Positions 35,171 through 43,177 of a stretch of 47,654 nt of DNA are shown piece after piece. Where the stretch lies: NCBI GenBank assembly GCA_030429235.1, contig JAUIDB010000031.1:1-47654 (forward strand). Reading direction: 5' to 3'. Numbering within the stretch: position 1 is the stretch's first letter; each line of letters begins with the position of its first letter. Below the pieces are notes generated by a model. The model saw only the letters and a program-made list of their open reading frames with translations, searched no databases and had not been told where the DNA came from. The stretch comes from Thermoanaerobaculia bacterium (GTDB taxonomy: Bacteria > Acidobacteriota > Thermoanaerobaculia > Multivoradales > JAIOJS01). The translations under genes were made by a program, and so were the position numbers.

Positions 35171-37858
35171 ATGACTCAGTACGGAAGCTTCAAGTGGTAT
35201 AGCGAAGTCGGCCCCGACTCCGATACGTCGGAGACCGAGGAGTGGCTCGAGGCCTTCGACAGTGTCGTCGATACTGTAGGACCCGAGCGAGCCCGATTCC
35301 TCCTGAAGAAGCTGATCGAAAGGGGCTACCACCAGGGAGTTCGACTGCCGTTTACGGCCAATACCCCGTACATCAACACCATCCCCCATGACCGACAGCC
35401 CGAGTATCCGGGAGACCGGGCAGTGGAACGGCGCATCAAGAGCATCATCCGGTGGAATGCCATGGCGATGGTGGTGCGAGCGAACAAGCTCAGCGACGGC
35501 ATCGGCGGCCATATCTCTACCTATGCGTCGGCCGCCACGCTCTACGAGGTGGCGTTCAACCACTTCTTCCGCGGTCGGGGCGAGAGCGGTTTCGACGGTG
35601 ATCTCATCTACTTTCAAGGTCACGCCAGCCCGGGGATCTATGCCCGCGCCTTCCTCGAGGGTCGACTCTCGGTGGAACGACTCGAGAACTTCCGCCGAGA
35701 GCTCTCGGGCGGGCTCTCGTCGTACCCCCATCCCTGGCTGATGCCCGACTTCTGGGAACTCCCGACGGTGTCGATGGGGCTGGCTCCGATCTCAGCCATC
35801 TACCAGGCTCGATTCAACCGCTACCTACAGAACCGAGGCCTTCTGGAGGCTTCGCAGCGCCACGTGTGGGCGTTTCTCGGCGACGGCGAGACCGACGAGC
35901 CCGAGACTCTGGGGGCCATCACCCTGGCTTCTCGCGAGCATCTCGACAATCTGATTTTCGTGATCAATTGCAACCTCCAGCGGCTCGATGGCCCAGTCCG
36001 CGGGAACGGGAAGATCATCCAGGAGCTCGAGACCGTGTTCCGCGGCGCCGGTTGGAACGTGATCAAGGTGATCTGGGGAGACGACTGGGATCCCCTGCTA
36101 GAGGCCGATACCTCCGGGCTGCTCGTCAAGCGCATGTCCGAGGTCGTCGATGGTCAGTTCCAGAAGTACATCGTCGAAGATGGCGCGTACATCCGGCGCG
36201 ACTTCTTCGGCAAGTACCCCGAAGTCGCCGAGTTGGTCAGCCATCTGAGTGACAGCCAACTCGAGAAGCTGCGCCGCGGAGGTCACGACCCGGCCAAGGT
36301 CCACGCGGCCTTCGCGGAAGCGGTAGCCCACGAGGGGTCGCCCACCGTAATCCTGGCCAAGACCGTGAAGGGGTACGGCCTCGGTGAGGCCGGCGAAGGC
36401 CGCAATGTGACGCATCAGCAGAAGAAGCTCAACGAAGAGGAGATGCGGCATTTCCGGGACCGTTTCGACATTCCGATCCCCGACGCCGATGTCGCGGCCG
36501 CCCCCTTCTACCGACCCGCTGAGGACAGTATCGAACTCGAGTACCTGCGAGAGCGGCGACACGCTCTCGGCGGTTTCGTACCGACCCGGAAGGTCCAGAT
36601 CCAAGGTCTCGATACGCCGCAGCGGGAGTTCTTCGGCGAGTTCTACACCGCCGTCGACCGTGAGGTCTCGACGACCATGGTCTTCGTGCAGATGTTGCGT
36701 TCACTGCTCAAGGACGAGGAGCTGGGTCCGCGTATCGTTCCCATCGTTCCCGACGAGGCCCGGACCTTCGGCATGGAGTCTCTCTTCCGTCAGTACAAGA
36801 TCTACGCTTCGCAGGGCCAGCTGTACGAGCCGGTGGACGCCAAGATGCTGCTGTCGTACAGCGAGGCTCGCGACGGGCAACTGCTGGAGGAGGGCATCAC
36901 CGAGGCCGGTTCGATGGCCTCCTTCACCGCGGCCGGTACCTCCTACGCCAGCCACGGACTGGACATGATCCCGTTCTTCATCTTCTACTCGATGTTCGGG
37001 TTCCAGCGAATCGGCGACCAGGCCTGGGCCTTCGGCGATCTGCGGGGACGGGGCTTTCTCCTCGGAGCTACCTCGGGACGAACCACCCTCAACGGCGAGG
37101 GCCTGCAGCACGAAGACGGGCACTCGCATGTCCTCGCGAGCACCGTTCCGAATCTCGTCACCTACGATCCCGCCTTCCACTACGAGGTCGCGTTGATCAT
37201 TCAGGATGGTCTCCGGCGGATGTACCAGGAGCGGGAGGACATCTACTACTACATCACCCTCTGCAACGAGAACTACACCATGCCCGCCATGCCCGAAGGG
37301 GTCGAAGAGGGCGTGCTGCGGGGTCTCTACCGGTTCCGCCCCGGGAGCGGCGCGTCGGCCTGGCCGCGCGCCCAGATCCTGGGTAGCGGGTCCATGTTGA
37401 ACGCCGCGCTGCGGGCGCAGGAGATTCTCGCCTCGGATTTCGAGATCAACGCCGACGTTTGGAGCGCTACGAGCTACAAGAACCTCCGCTACGACGCCTT
37501 GGAGGCGGAGCGCTGGAACCTACTCCACCCCGACCAGGAACCTCGGGTTCCGTACGTGACGCAGCTGCTGTCCGAAACGGAGGGACCCGTCGTCGCGGTC
37601 ACCGACTACATGAAGATCGTTCCCGACCAGATCTCCCGCTGGGTCCCCAACGACTTCCACCCTCTCGGCACCGACGGTTACGGTCGTAGCGACACGCGCG
37701 AAGCACTCCGTCGCTTCTTCGAGGTCGACGCAGAGTCGATCGTGGTCGCGGTTCTCCACCGACTGGCTCGGACCGGCGCGATCCCCTCGACCTTGCCCGC
37801 CCTGGCCATCCAACGATTCGGTATCGATCCCGAAAAGGTCAATCCCCTCTTCAGCTGA
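35171..37858 (+). CDS. aceE: Pyruvate dehydrogenase E1 component, homodimeric type
   Basis: AceE is the thiamine-diphosphate enzyme that decarboxylates pyruvate and acetylates the lipoyl E2 subunit. The 895-residue product has the usual length and N-terminus (DSVVDTVGPERARFLLKKL), the ThDP/Mg motif GDGETDEPETLG (about residue 237) continuing to INCNLQRLDGPVRGNGKI, and the C-terminal half with EGLQHEDGHSH. The ATG at 35171 has GAGG about 10 nt upstream and replaces an 18-residue longer reading. The E2 (aceF) and E3 (lpd) genes are not adjacent on either side. The gene is convergent with rsgA (31-base gap). Confidence 0.96.
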   Translation: MTQYGSFKWYSEVGPDSDTSETEEWLEAFDSVVDTVGPERARFLLKKLIERGYHQGVRLPFTANTPYINTIPHDRQPEYPGDRAVERRIKSIIRWNAMAMVVRANKLSDGIGGHISTYASAATLYEVAFNHFFRGRGESGFDGDLIYFQGHASPGIYARAFLEGRLSVERLENFRRELSGGLSSYPHPWLMPDFWELPTVSMGLAPISAIYQARFNRYLQNRGLLEASQRHVWAFLGDGETDEPETLGAITLASREHLDNLIFVINCNLQRLDGPVRGNGKIIQELETVFRGAGWNVIKVIWGDDWDPLLEADTSGLLVKRMSEVVDGQFQKYIVEDGAYIRRDFFGKYPEVAELVSHLSDSQLEKLRRGGHDPAKVHAAFAEAVAHEGSPTVILAKTVKGYGLGEAGEGRNVTHQQKKLNEEEMRHFRDRFDIPIPDADVAAAPFYRPAEDSIELEYLRERRHALGGFVPTRKVQIQGLDTPQREFFGEFYTAVDREVSTTMVFVQMLRSLLKDEELGPRIVPIVPDEARTFGMESLFRQYKIYASQGQLYEPVDAKMLLSYSEARDGQLLEEGITEAGSMASFTAAGTSYASHGLDMIPFFIFYSMFGFQRIGDQAWAFGDLRGRGFLLGATSGRTTLNGEGLQHEDGHSHVLASTVPNLVTYDPAFHYEVALIIQDGLRRMYQEREDIYYYITLCNENYTMPAMPEGVEEGVLRGLYRFRPGSGASAWPRAQILGSGSMLNAALRAQEILASDFEINADVWSATSYKNLRYDALEAERWNLLHPDQEPRVPYVTQLLSETEGPVVAVTDYMKIVPDQISRWVPNDFHPLGTDGYGRSDTREALRRFFEVDAESIVVAVLHRLARTGAIPSTLPALAIQRFGIDPEKVNPLFS

Positions 37859-37889
37859 CGCTCTACCGAAGGAGAGGCGGTCCGAGGGC

Positions 37890-39014
37890 TTAGTCCCAAC
37901 GGCGCTTCGGGTGCTTCCGCATCGCCTTGTGGATCTCCTTCCAGCGCCGCTTCGTGTTGCTGCGAGCCTGTACGTCCGTGCGAGCTCGCTGAGCAGCCTG
38001 TTCCTTCTCCAGCTCCTGATAGTGGGCGAAGCGAGAGGCGTCGAGATCGCCCTCTTCGACCGCCGCCAGGACCGCACATCCCGGCTCCTGCCGGTGCGTA
38101 CAGTCACCAAACCGGCAACCGGCCGCCAGTTCTTCGATGTCGTTGAAGGCGCGCGCCAGACCTGCCGCGGCGTCGAAACCCGCCACCTCACGAATCCCTG
38201 GGTTGTCGATCAGCAACGATCCACAAGGCAGCCGCAGAAGCTCCCGGTGCGTCGTCGTGTGTTGGCCCCGATCGTCGCGTTCTCGAACCTCTCCGGTGCG
38301 GGCCACCTCGTGCCCAGCGAGCTGGTTGATCAAGGTCGACTTGCCCACCCCCGAGGAACCGATCAGGGCCACGGTCTGCGCCGGGATCAGGTAGGGATCG
38401 AGGACCTCGATCTCTCGGCCCTCGAGCGCCGACAGCCCGACCACGGGGGCTCCAGCGCTGACCGCTTCGGCGGCGGCCCGTTTACCCTCTGGATCGGGGG
38501 CCAGGTCCAGCTTGTTGAGGACTACTACGGGCTGGGCTCCGCCATCCCAAGCCACCACCAGCAGCCGCTCGAGGCGGCGAAGATTGAAGTCGCCGTCCAT
38601 CCCCATCACCACGAAGACCGTGTCGACGTTGGCAGCGATGGTCTGGCGGTGGGTAGCCCGGCCCGCTCCCTGCCGCGCGATCACCGTCTGACGGGGTAAC
38701 ACCCCTTCGACGATCCCCGGATCCTCGCCTTCGCCCGGACTCACCACCACCCAGTCTCCGACCACCGGTTGCTCGGCCCGGGGCGCGTTCAGGATCCTTC
38801 CCGGGACTCGGGCCTGCAGCTCTCCGGCCTCAGCCGCCAGGAACAGCACTCCGCGTCGTTCGGAGAGGACCCGCGCACACAACGTGCCCGCGATCGACCA
38901 CTCGGCGTAGGCTCGGGAGAACTCCTCTCGCCAGCCCAGGGCTTCTAGGCTCGGCGCCACGGCCGAACGCTCTTCACTCACATCTTCACTGTCTACCGAT
39001 TCATCCGAGCTCAT
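37890..39014 (-). CDS. rsgA: Ribosome small subunit-dependent GTPase A
   Basis: RsgA checks and matures the 30S subunit. The 374-residue protein has the circularly permuted GTPase order: G4 NKLD (167-170), G1 GSSGVGKS (219-226) and G3 DNPG (270-273), between an N-terminal OB domain (about 40-120) and a C-terminal zinc domain with C300, C305, H307 and C313. A short basic tail (KRRWKEIHKAMRKHPKRRW) is typical. The ATG at 39014 has GGAAGG 10 nt upstream; a reading from 39185 adds 57 unrelated residues. It lies 128 bases downstream of the ATPase gene on the same strand. Confidence 0.95.
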   Translation of the reverse strand: MSSDESVDSEDVSEERSAVAPSLEALGWREEFSRAYAEWSIAGTLCARVLSERRGVLFLAAEAGELQARVPGRILNAPRAEQPVVGDWVVVSPGEGEDPGIVEGVLPRQTVIARQGAGRATHRQTIAANVDTVFVVMGMDGDFNLRRLERLLVVAWDGGAQPVVVLNKLDLAPDPEGKRAAAEAVSAGAPVVGLSALEGREIEVLDPYLIPAQTVALIGSSGVGKSTLINQLAGHEVARTGEVRERDDRGQHTTTHRELLRLPCGSLLIDNPGIREVAGFDAAAGLARAFNDIEELAAGCRFGDCTHRQEPGCAVLAAVEEGDLDASRFAHYQELEKEQAAQRARTDVQARSNTKRRWKEIHKAMRKHPKRRWD

Positions 39015-39142
39015 CGCGAGCTGACCTTCCTCTCTCAGTGTTCTCTGGTCGACGCAACGCCCAGACCGCGCGGCGACGCGATACGGCGGAGATTCGTCGT
39101 TCGATGGAGAGGGGCTCAAACAATCATCAGCGACCGATGTTG

Positions 39143-39757
39143 TCAGAAGTCGGCGACCGCGGCAACCAGGCAATTCGCCCGACACTCGGGAGCGTGCGCA
39201 TGGTAGTCGTAGAGCTCCCGAAAGGCCAGGCGCAGGTCGCCGTGGTGGCGCTGGTAGAGCTCGTCAGCCGAAGGCTGGGCACAGGAATCTCCAGGGTGCA
39301 GTTCCGACATCAGGTCGCGGAGCAGCTCCACCGACGTCTCGCAGCGATAGACCGTGGGCAAGAGCCCGGCGCGGTGCGAGGTGATGAGTACACCACCCGC
39401 CGTCGCCGCGGCCCGCCGAAAGCGGAACCAACTCCACCGAGAGAGAACCTCGGCCCCATCCAGCACCACCAGGTCGGTTGGGCCAAGTTCGTGGAGGAGA
39501 CGATCCTTCAGGTCGCTCGGCAGGTTCCGGTCACCGCTGCGCAGCATGCCGTGCCGAATGGACCAACCGCGGGACGCGAGGCGGGGCAACAACTCAGCCA
39601 AGAGGGTCGACTTGCCATGACCGTGGTTTCCCACCAGAGCTCCGCGACTTCCCAGGGCGTCCCATTTCTCCAGGATCTCCTGGTGGCTCGCGGCGACGGC
39701 GCGAAACGACAGCTCGTGGACCCGTTGCACCCGATACGGATTATCCCGAGGCCTCAC
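39143..39757 (-). CDS. Small P-loop ATPase of unknown role
   Basis: The 204-residue protein has a Walker A loop LVGNHGHGKSTL (residues 41-52) and a Walker B strand DLVVLDGAEVL (D100), followed by a short sensor-like strand GGVLITSHRAG. The compact size and helical C-terminus suggest an AAA/STAND-like or DnaC-like ATPase, but I do not recognise the family. No membrane segment is seen. The GTG start at 39757 overlaps the end of the arrestin-like gene by 17 nt, so the two are coupled. The partner is presumably one of its operon neighbours. Confidence 0.75.
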   Translation of the reverse strand: MRPRDNPYRVQRVHELSFRAVAASHQEILEKWDALGSRGALVGNHGHGKSTLLAELLPRLASRGWSIRHGMLRSGDRNLPSDLKDRLLHELGPTDLVVLDGAEVLSRWSWFRFRRAAATAGGVLITSHRAGLLPTVYRCETSVELLRDLMSELHPGDSCAQPSADELYQRHHGDLRLAFRELYDYHAHAPECRANCLVAAVADF

Positions 39758-40154
39758 CGCTTCCCGCTCCCGCTGCGGACTTGTCGGGATCGACCGAGCT
39801 CACCCGGACCTCACGTTTCTCGGGACCGATCACGATCTCCAGACGCTCGGTGATGGCACCGGGATTGGCTACCAACTCGAGCGCCCAGACGATCGAGATG
39901 AGGGTCCCCGAGAAGCTGTAGGGCTGTCGCGGCAGGGTCAGTTCGAAGCGCTCCTCTCCTTCCTGAACCGCGGGTAGCTCTTTCGCCTCCGCGACACCTA
40001 CGTCTTGGTCTCCCTTGCCCAAGGTGTAGTAGAAGAGCCGCAGCTCCACCGACTCGGTCGGTTCCAGAAGCTGCCAGGAAACGGTTCCCGCCACCTGCTC
40101 TCCCGGCAGAAAGGACGCCCGGTCCCCGTCGAACTCGATCCTTAGTCGATTCAC
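39741..40154 (-). CDS. Small arrestin-like / Spo0M-like beta-sandwich protein
   Basis: The 137-residue product reads like an arrestin N-like domain: LRIEFDGDRASFLPGEQVAGTV at its start (G-E-x-V-x-G motif), alternating beta strands, ELTLPRQPYSFSGTLISIVW and a final strand before a flexible tail. Such domains bind other proteins, and no enzyme motif is seen. The GTG at 40154 has AGGAGGT at ideal spacing and overlaps the stop of the membrane gene (GTGA). It probably works with the membrane protein, whose C-terminal domain looks similar in fold. The assignment rests on sequence pattern only. Confidence 0.65.
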   Translation of the reverse strand: MNRLRIEFDGDRASFLPGEQVAGTVSWQLLEPTESVELRLFYYTLGKGDQDVGVAEAKELPAVQEGEERFELTLPRQPYSFSGTLISIVWALELVANPGAITERLEIVIGPEKREVRVSSVDPDKSAAGAGSGEASG

Positions 40155-41920
40155 GACGCACCTCCTGCTGCTCGAATCTCGATCGGATATTCGTACCCGA
40201 CGTCGGGCCAGACCCGAATCTCGCCGGCCAGTTTCAGAACCCACTCGATCTTGTTGTGGCCACCATCGAAAGAGTGCATGGTGTCGGGCGGTATCTCGAT
40301 TCGCACCTCACCCTGCCCCAGAGGCAGGCCCCGCTCCCTCTCCACGAGGATTTCGCGATGGAACGTGTCGGTCGCGGTATAGGTATTCGTGCCGCGCCGA
40401 TAGCGGGCCTTTTCTTGCCCCTCGAGGACCAGAGTGAACTTCGAGAGCCGCCCGGCCGAGCCGGTGAACTCCCAGCGCAAGATCGCGGCGCTGCCGACCT
40501 CGAGGCCTCCAGGCATCAGCACCAGTTTCGGTTTTGGGTTCCACATCGCCAGGAACTGATAGGGCACCGAGATCAGCAGGAGCAAGCCGACGAGTACGAA
40601 CGGGATGAGGAAGAGGATCAAGCAGCCTTCGACCACGCCCGACTTGTAGCTCGAATAGGCCTGCCAGACGAACACACTGATGATGCCGTTCCAGAACAGG
40701 CTGATGAAGAGCATCCCCCAGAACTTGGCCACGGGACCGGCGGTTGGTTCGAGCTCGAGTTGGTCGGTGGCCGACCGCAGAGAGCCGTCGCGGGTCGCGG
40801 CCTCGGTCGTCGCCGATTCGAACGCGGCCCCCAGCAGTTCTCGTGGCCGCGTGGTCTCTGCCGCGGCCGTCTGACGAGAGCTCGTGGCCCCCTTCTTGCG
40901 CCCCATGAAAAAGAGTGCGTAGCCCACTCCAACCAATCCCACGAGGGCAAACGGAAGGATGATCAGAGCGACCCAGAAGGGCGGCCCACTGCGTGAGATC
41001 ACCGCCGAGAGCGGGTCCTCGGGATCGACCCAACAGGAGACCGTCGAACCGGGTTCCAGGGAATCGACGATCGCCTGCTTCTTGTCGTAGCTGCTGTCCG
41101 AGCCGGTCGAGAAGTCGTAGCGATCCGAGCGGAGCGTCTGGCCCTCGTACTCGTAGGTGTAGAGCACCTCGATGCTGTAGGTCGTCGAATCGTCCCCCTT
41201 GTGCGACTCGACCCAACTGCGGTCGATCGTGCAGGGAACTTCGACCCAACTCCTGGCTTGGACCACCTGATAGTAGGGAACCAGTACGAACGGGATCAGA
41301 AAACCCAGCCCAAACGCGAGGAACACGCCGAAGAACAGGGCCAGGCAGCCTCGGCCCGCCCAGCGAGCGCTCTTCACCTTGCCCTCGGAGATCGACTGGA
41401 CCGCGCCCGCGCTCTTCTTTGCCTCCCATGGGTACCAGACCGCGATGATGCCACCCAGACCGGGGATGATGAAGGCAAAGGGAACGAGGAGAAAGAGGAG
41501 CCCCAAGAGGCTGTCGCGACGCAGCATGACTCGGTTTGGGTCATCCTCGTCGACGAAGCAGTGGGTCTGGACCCCCGGGGCGAATCGTGCCACCAGTCGT
41601 TGAGGTTCGGTAACGCTGTCCGAGCCATCGTACTTGCGCGTGTAGACGTCGGACCGGTAGTCCACCTCGTCCACCCGGTAGCGGTACGAAACCTCGAAGT
41701 GGTACGGCGCATCCGAACGCGACGGCCGGTCGACCGCTCGTGAGGCCTCGATCACACAGGGAACCTTGGACCAGGTGTAGCTCTCGACGAGTCGCCACGA
41801 GTCGATCACGACGGCCACCAGGGTGAACATGCCCATGATGAAGAAGATCGAGAGAAACAGGGTCAGGAAGATCTTCCCCGCCTTGCTCGACGTAGTACCC
41901 TGCCGTACGCGAACCTTCAT
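40151..41920 (-). CDS. Membrane protein with duplicated DUF3592 domains and C-terminal beta-sandwich
   Basis: The 589-residue protein has about six hydrophobic segments (about 18-40, 138-162, 191-216, 325-350, 405-425, 435-465). Two extracytoplasmic DUF3592 copies (about 50-135 and 225-315) share W-x2-VPC-x-I, V-x-Y-x-Y, RSD-x-Y and PG-x4-C-x-VD-x2-DP. A soluble C-terminal domain (about 475-585) is beta-rich (LVLMPGGLEVG, VRIEIPPDTMHSF) and may resemble arrestins. Function unknown. A strong AAGGAG site precedes the ATG. It leads a coupled trio with an arrestin-like protein and an ATPase and is divergent from the GH113-like gene (70-base gap). Confidence 0.8.
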   Translation of the reverse strand: MKVRVRQGTTSSKAGKIFLTLFLSIFFIMGMFTLVAVVIDSWRLVESYTWSKVPCVIEASRAVDRPSRSDAPYHFEVSYRYRVDEVDYRSDVYTRKYDGSDSVTEPQRLVARFAPGVQTHCFVDEDDPNRVMLRRDSLLGLLFLLVPFAFIIPGLGGIIAVWYPWEAKKSAGAVQSISEGKVKSARWAGRGCLALFFGVFLAFGLGFLIPFVLVPYYQVVQARSWVEVPCTIDRSWVESHKGDDSTTYSIEVLYTYEYEGQTLRSDRYDFSTGSDSSYDKKQAIVDSLEPGSTVSCWVDPEDPLSAVISRSGPPFWVALIILPFALVGLVGVGYALFFMGRKKGATSSRQTAAAETTRPRELLGAAFESATTEAATRDGSLRSATDQLELEPTAGPVAKFWGMLFISLFWNGIISVFVWQAYSSYKSGVVEGCLILFLIPFVLVGLLLLISVPYQFLAMWNPKPKLVLMPGGLEVGSAAILRWEFTGSAGRLSKFTLVLEGQEKARYRRGTNTYTATDTFHREILVERERGLPLGQGEVRIEIPPDTMHSFDGGHNKIEWVLKLAGEIRVWPDVGYEYPIEIRAAGGAS

Positions 41921-41990
41921 ACGATCTCCTTCGGAATGAACGAATCGGCGCTACGATATCACCGCCGTTGTCTCCACCAGGACCCCTCGA

Positions 41991-43082
41991 TTGCGCCGCT
42001 TGCTCCTCCTCTCGACCCTGTTGATCGCCTCGGTCAGCCTCGTGCTGGCCACGGACCGCTCGCCGGCCACGACCATCGCCGACACCCCCCTACCCGGCTT
42101 TCTGCGGGGCATGACTGTCTCCTGCCCTCGGTGGGGACCGATCTGGGGAGAACCCGCCATGCAGGAGAGCCTGCGCGAACTGCGAACGCTCGGGGTTCAG
42201 TGGGTTGCGGTCCACCCGTACGCCGGCGTGCGCCGCGACGGCTCGGTTCGGCTCCACCCGACCGCTGAAACCCCGTTCCTCGATCGTGCTGCCGCCTTCG
42301 CGGCGGCCGAAGGGATCGATCTCTTCTGGAAGCCGCACCTCGCCTACTGGGGCAGCTTCAGCTGGCGAGGCGCCATCCAGTTTCGCTCCGAGACGGAGTG
42401 GGAACGCTTCTTCGCGGGATATCGGGAGTTTCTCTTGGACCAGGCCCGGTTCGCCGAGCGCCACGGCTTGCCCCTCTTGGCCGTAGGTACGGAGCTCGAT
42501 GCCACGCTGCACCACGAAACGGCCTGGCGTGCGCTGATCGCCGAGGTTCGCTCGGTCTACTCCGGACGACTGACCTACGCCGCCAACTGGGATGCCTACC
42601 ATCGGGTTCCCTTCTGGGATGCCCTCGATCTGATTGGCATCCAGGCGTACTTTCCCCTCGCCGAGGAAGGAGCCGAGGTTACGGTCGAGTCGATCGACGC
42701 GGCCTGGGACATCCGCCTCGATGCCCTACGAACCTTCTCCCGGCGACTCGACCGCCCGATCCTCTTCACCGAGATCGGCTACGCCCGTTCTTCTCATGCC
42801 GCGAGCCAGCCCTGGCTGCCGGCCATGGATTCATCGGCTCAGACCCTGCAGGCTCGTCGCGTTCTACTCGACGCCGCTCTGCGCCACCTCCGCCCCCAGA
42901 ACGGCATCGCGGGGGCCTTCTGGTGGAAGTGGATGCCCGGCGAGGAACTGCGCGGCCACGACGGGGACTTCTCGATGCGCGACCCGGAAGCGCGGGCCGC
43001 GCTGCGAGGCAGTTGGGGGCAGCTCGACCGAGCATCTCAGAGACCGGGCCCCCAATCCGTCACTCCACCGACGCAAGACTGA
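41991..43082 (+). CDS. GH113-like glycoside hydrolase, exported
   Basis: This 363-residue clan GH-A enzyme has an N-terminal signal or anchor (RLLLLSTLLIASVSLVLA). The core begins GMTVSCPRWG; the acid/base is E168 in LLAVGTELD, the typical GTE motif, and the nucleophile is E261 in ILFTEIGYA. WKPHLAYW and GIQAYFPL are barrel strands shared with GH113 beta-mannanases and related proteins. The specificity cannot be fixed. The TTG at 41991 is the only usual start after an in-frame stop, with AGGA about 10 nt upstream. It is followed after 95 bases by a secreted nuclease. Confidence 0.83.
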   Translation: MRRLLLLSTLLIASVSLVLATDRSPATTIADTPLPGFLRGMTVSCPRWGPIWGEPAMQESLRELRTLGVQWVAVHPYAGVRRDGSVRLHPTAETPFLDRAAAFAAAEGIDLFWKPHLAYWGSFSWRGAIQFRSETEWERFFAGYREFLLDQARFAERHGLPLLAVGTELDATLHHETAWRALIAEVRSVYSGRLTYAANWDAYHRVPFWDALDLIGIQAYFPLAEEGAEVTVESIDAAWDIRLDALRTFSRRLDRPILFTEIGYARSSHAASQPWLPAMDSSAQTLQARRVLLDAALRHLRPQNGIAGAFWWKWMPGEELRGHDGDFSMRDPEARAALRGSWGQLDRASQRPGPQSVTPPTQD

Positions 43083-43177
43083 GTCCCAGGGCCCGAGCGC
43101 GCGACTCGCAGATGACTTAAACTCCCGGGATACAAGCCGCGCCAAGAAGGCCTTACCGTCCGTCGGAGGAAGCTGTT

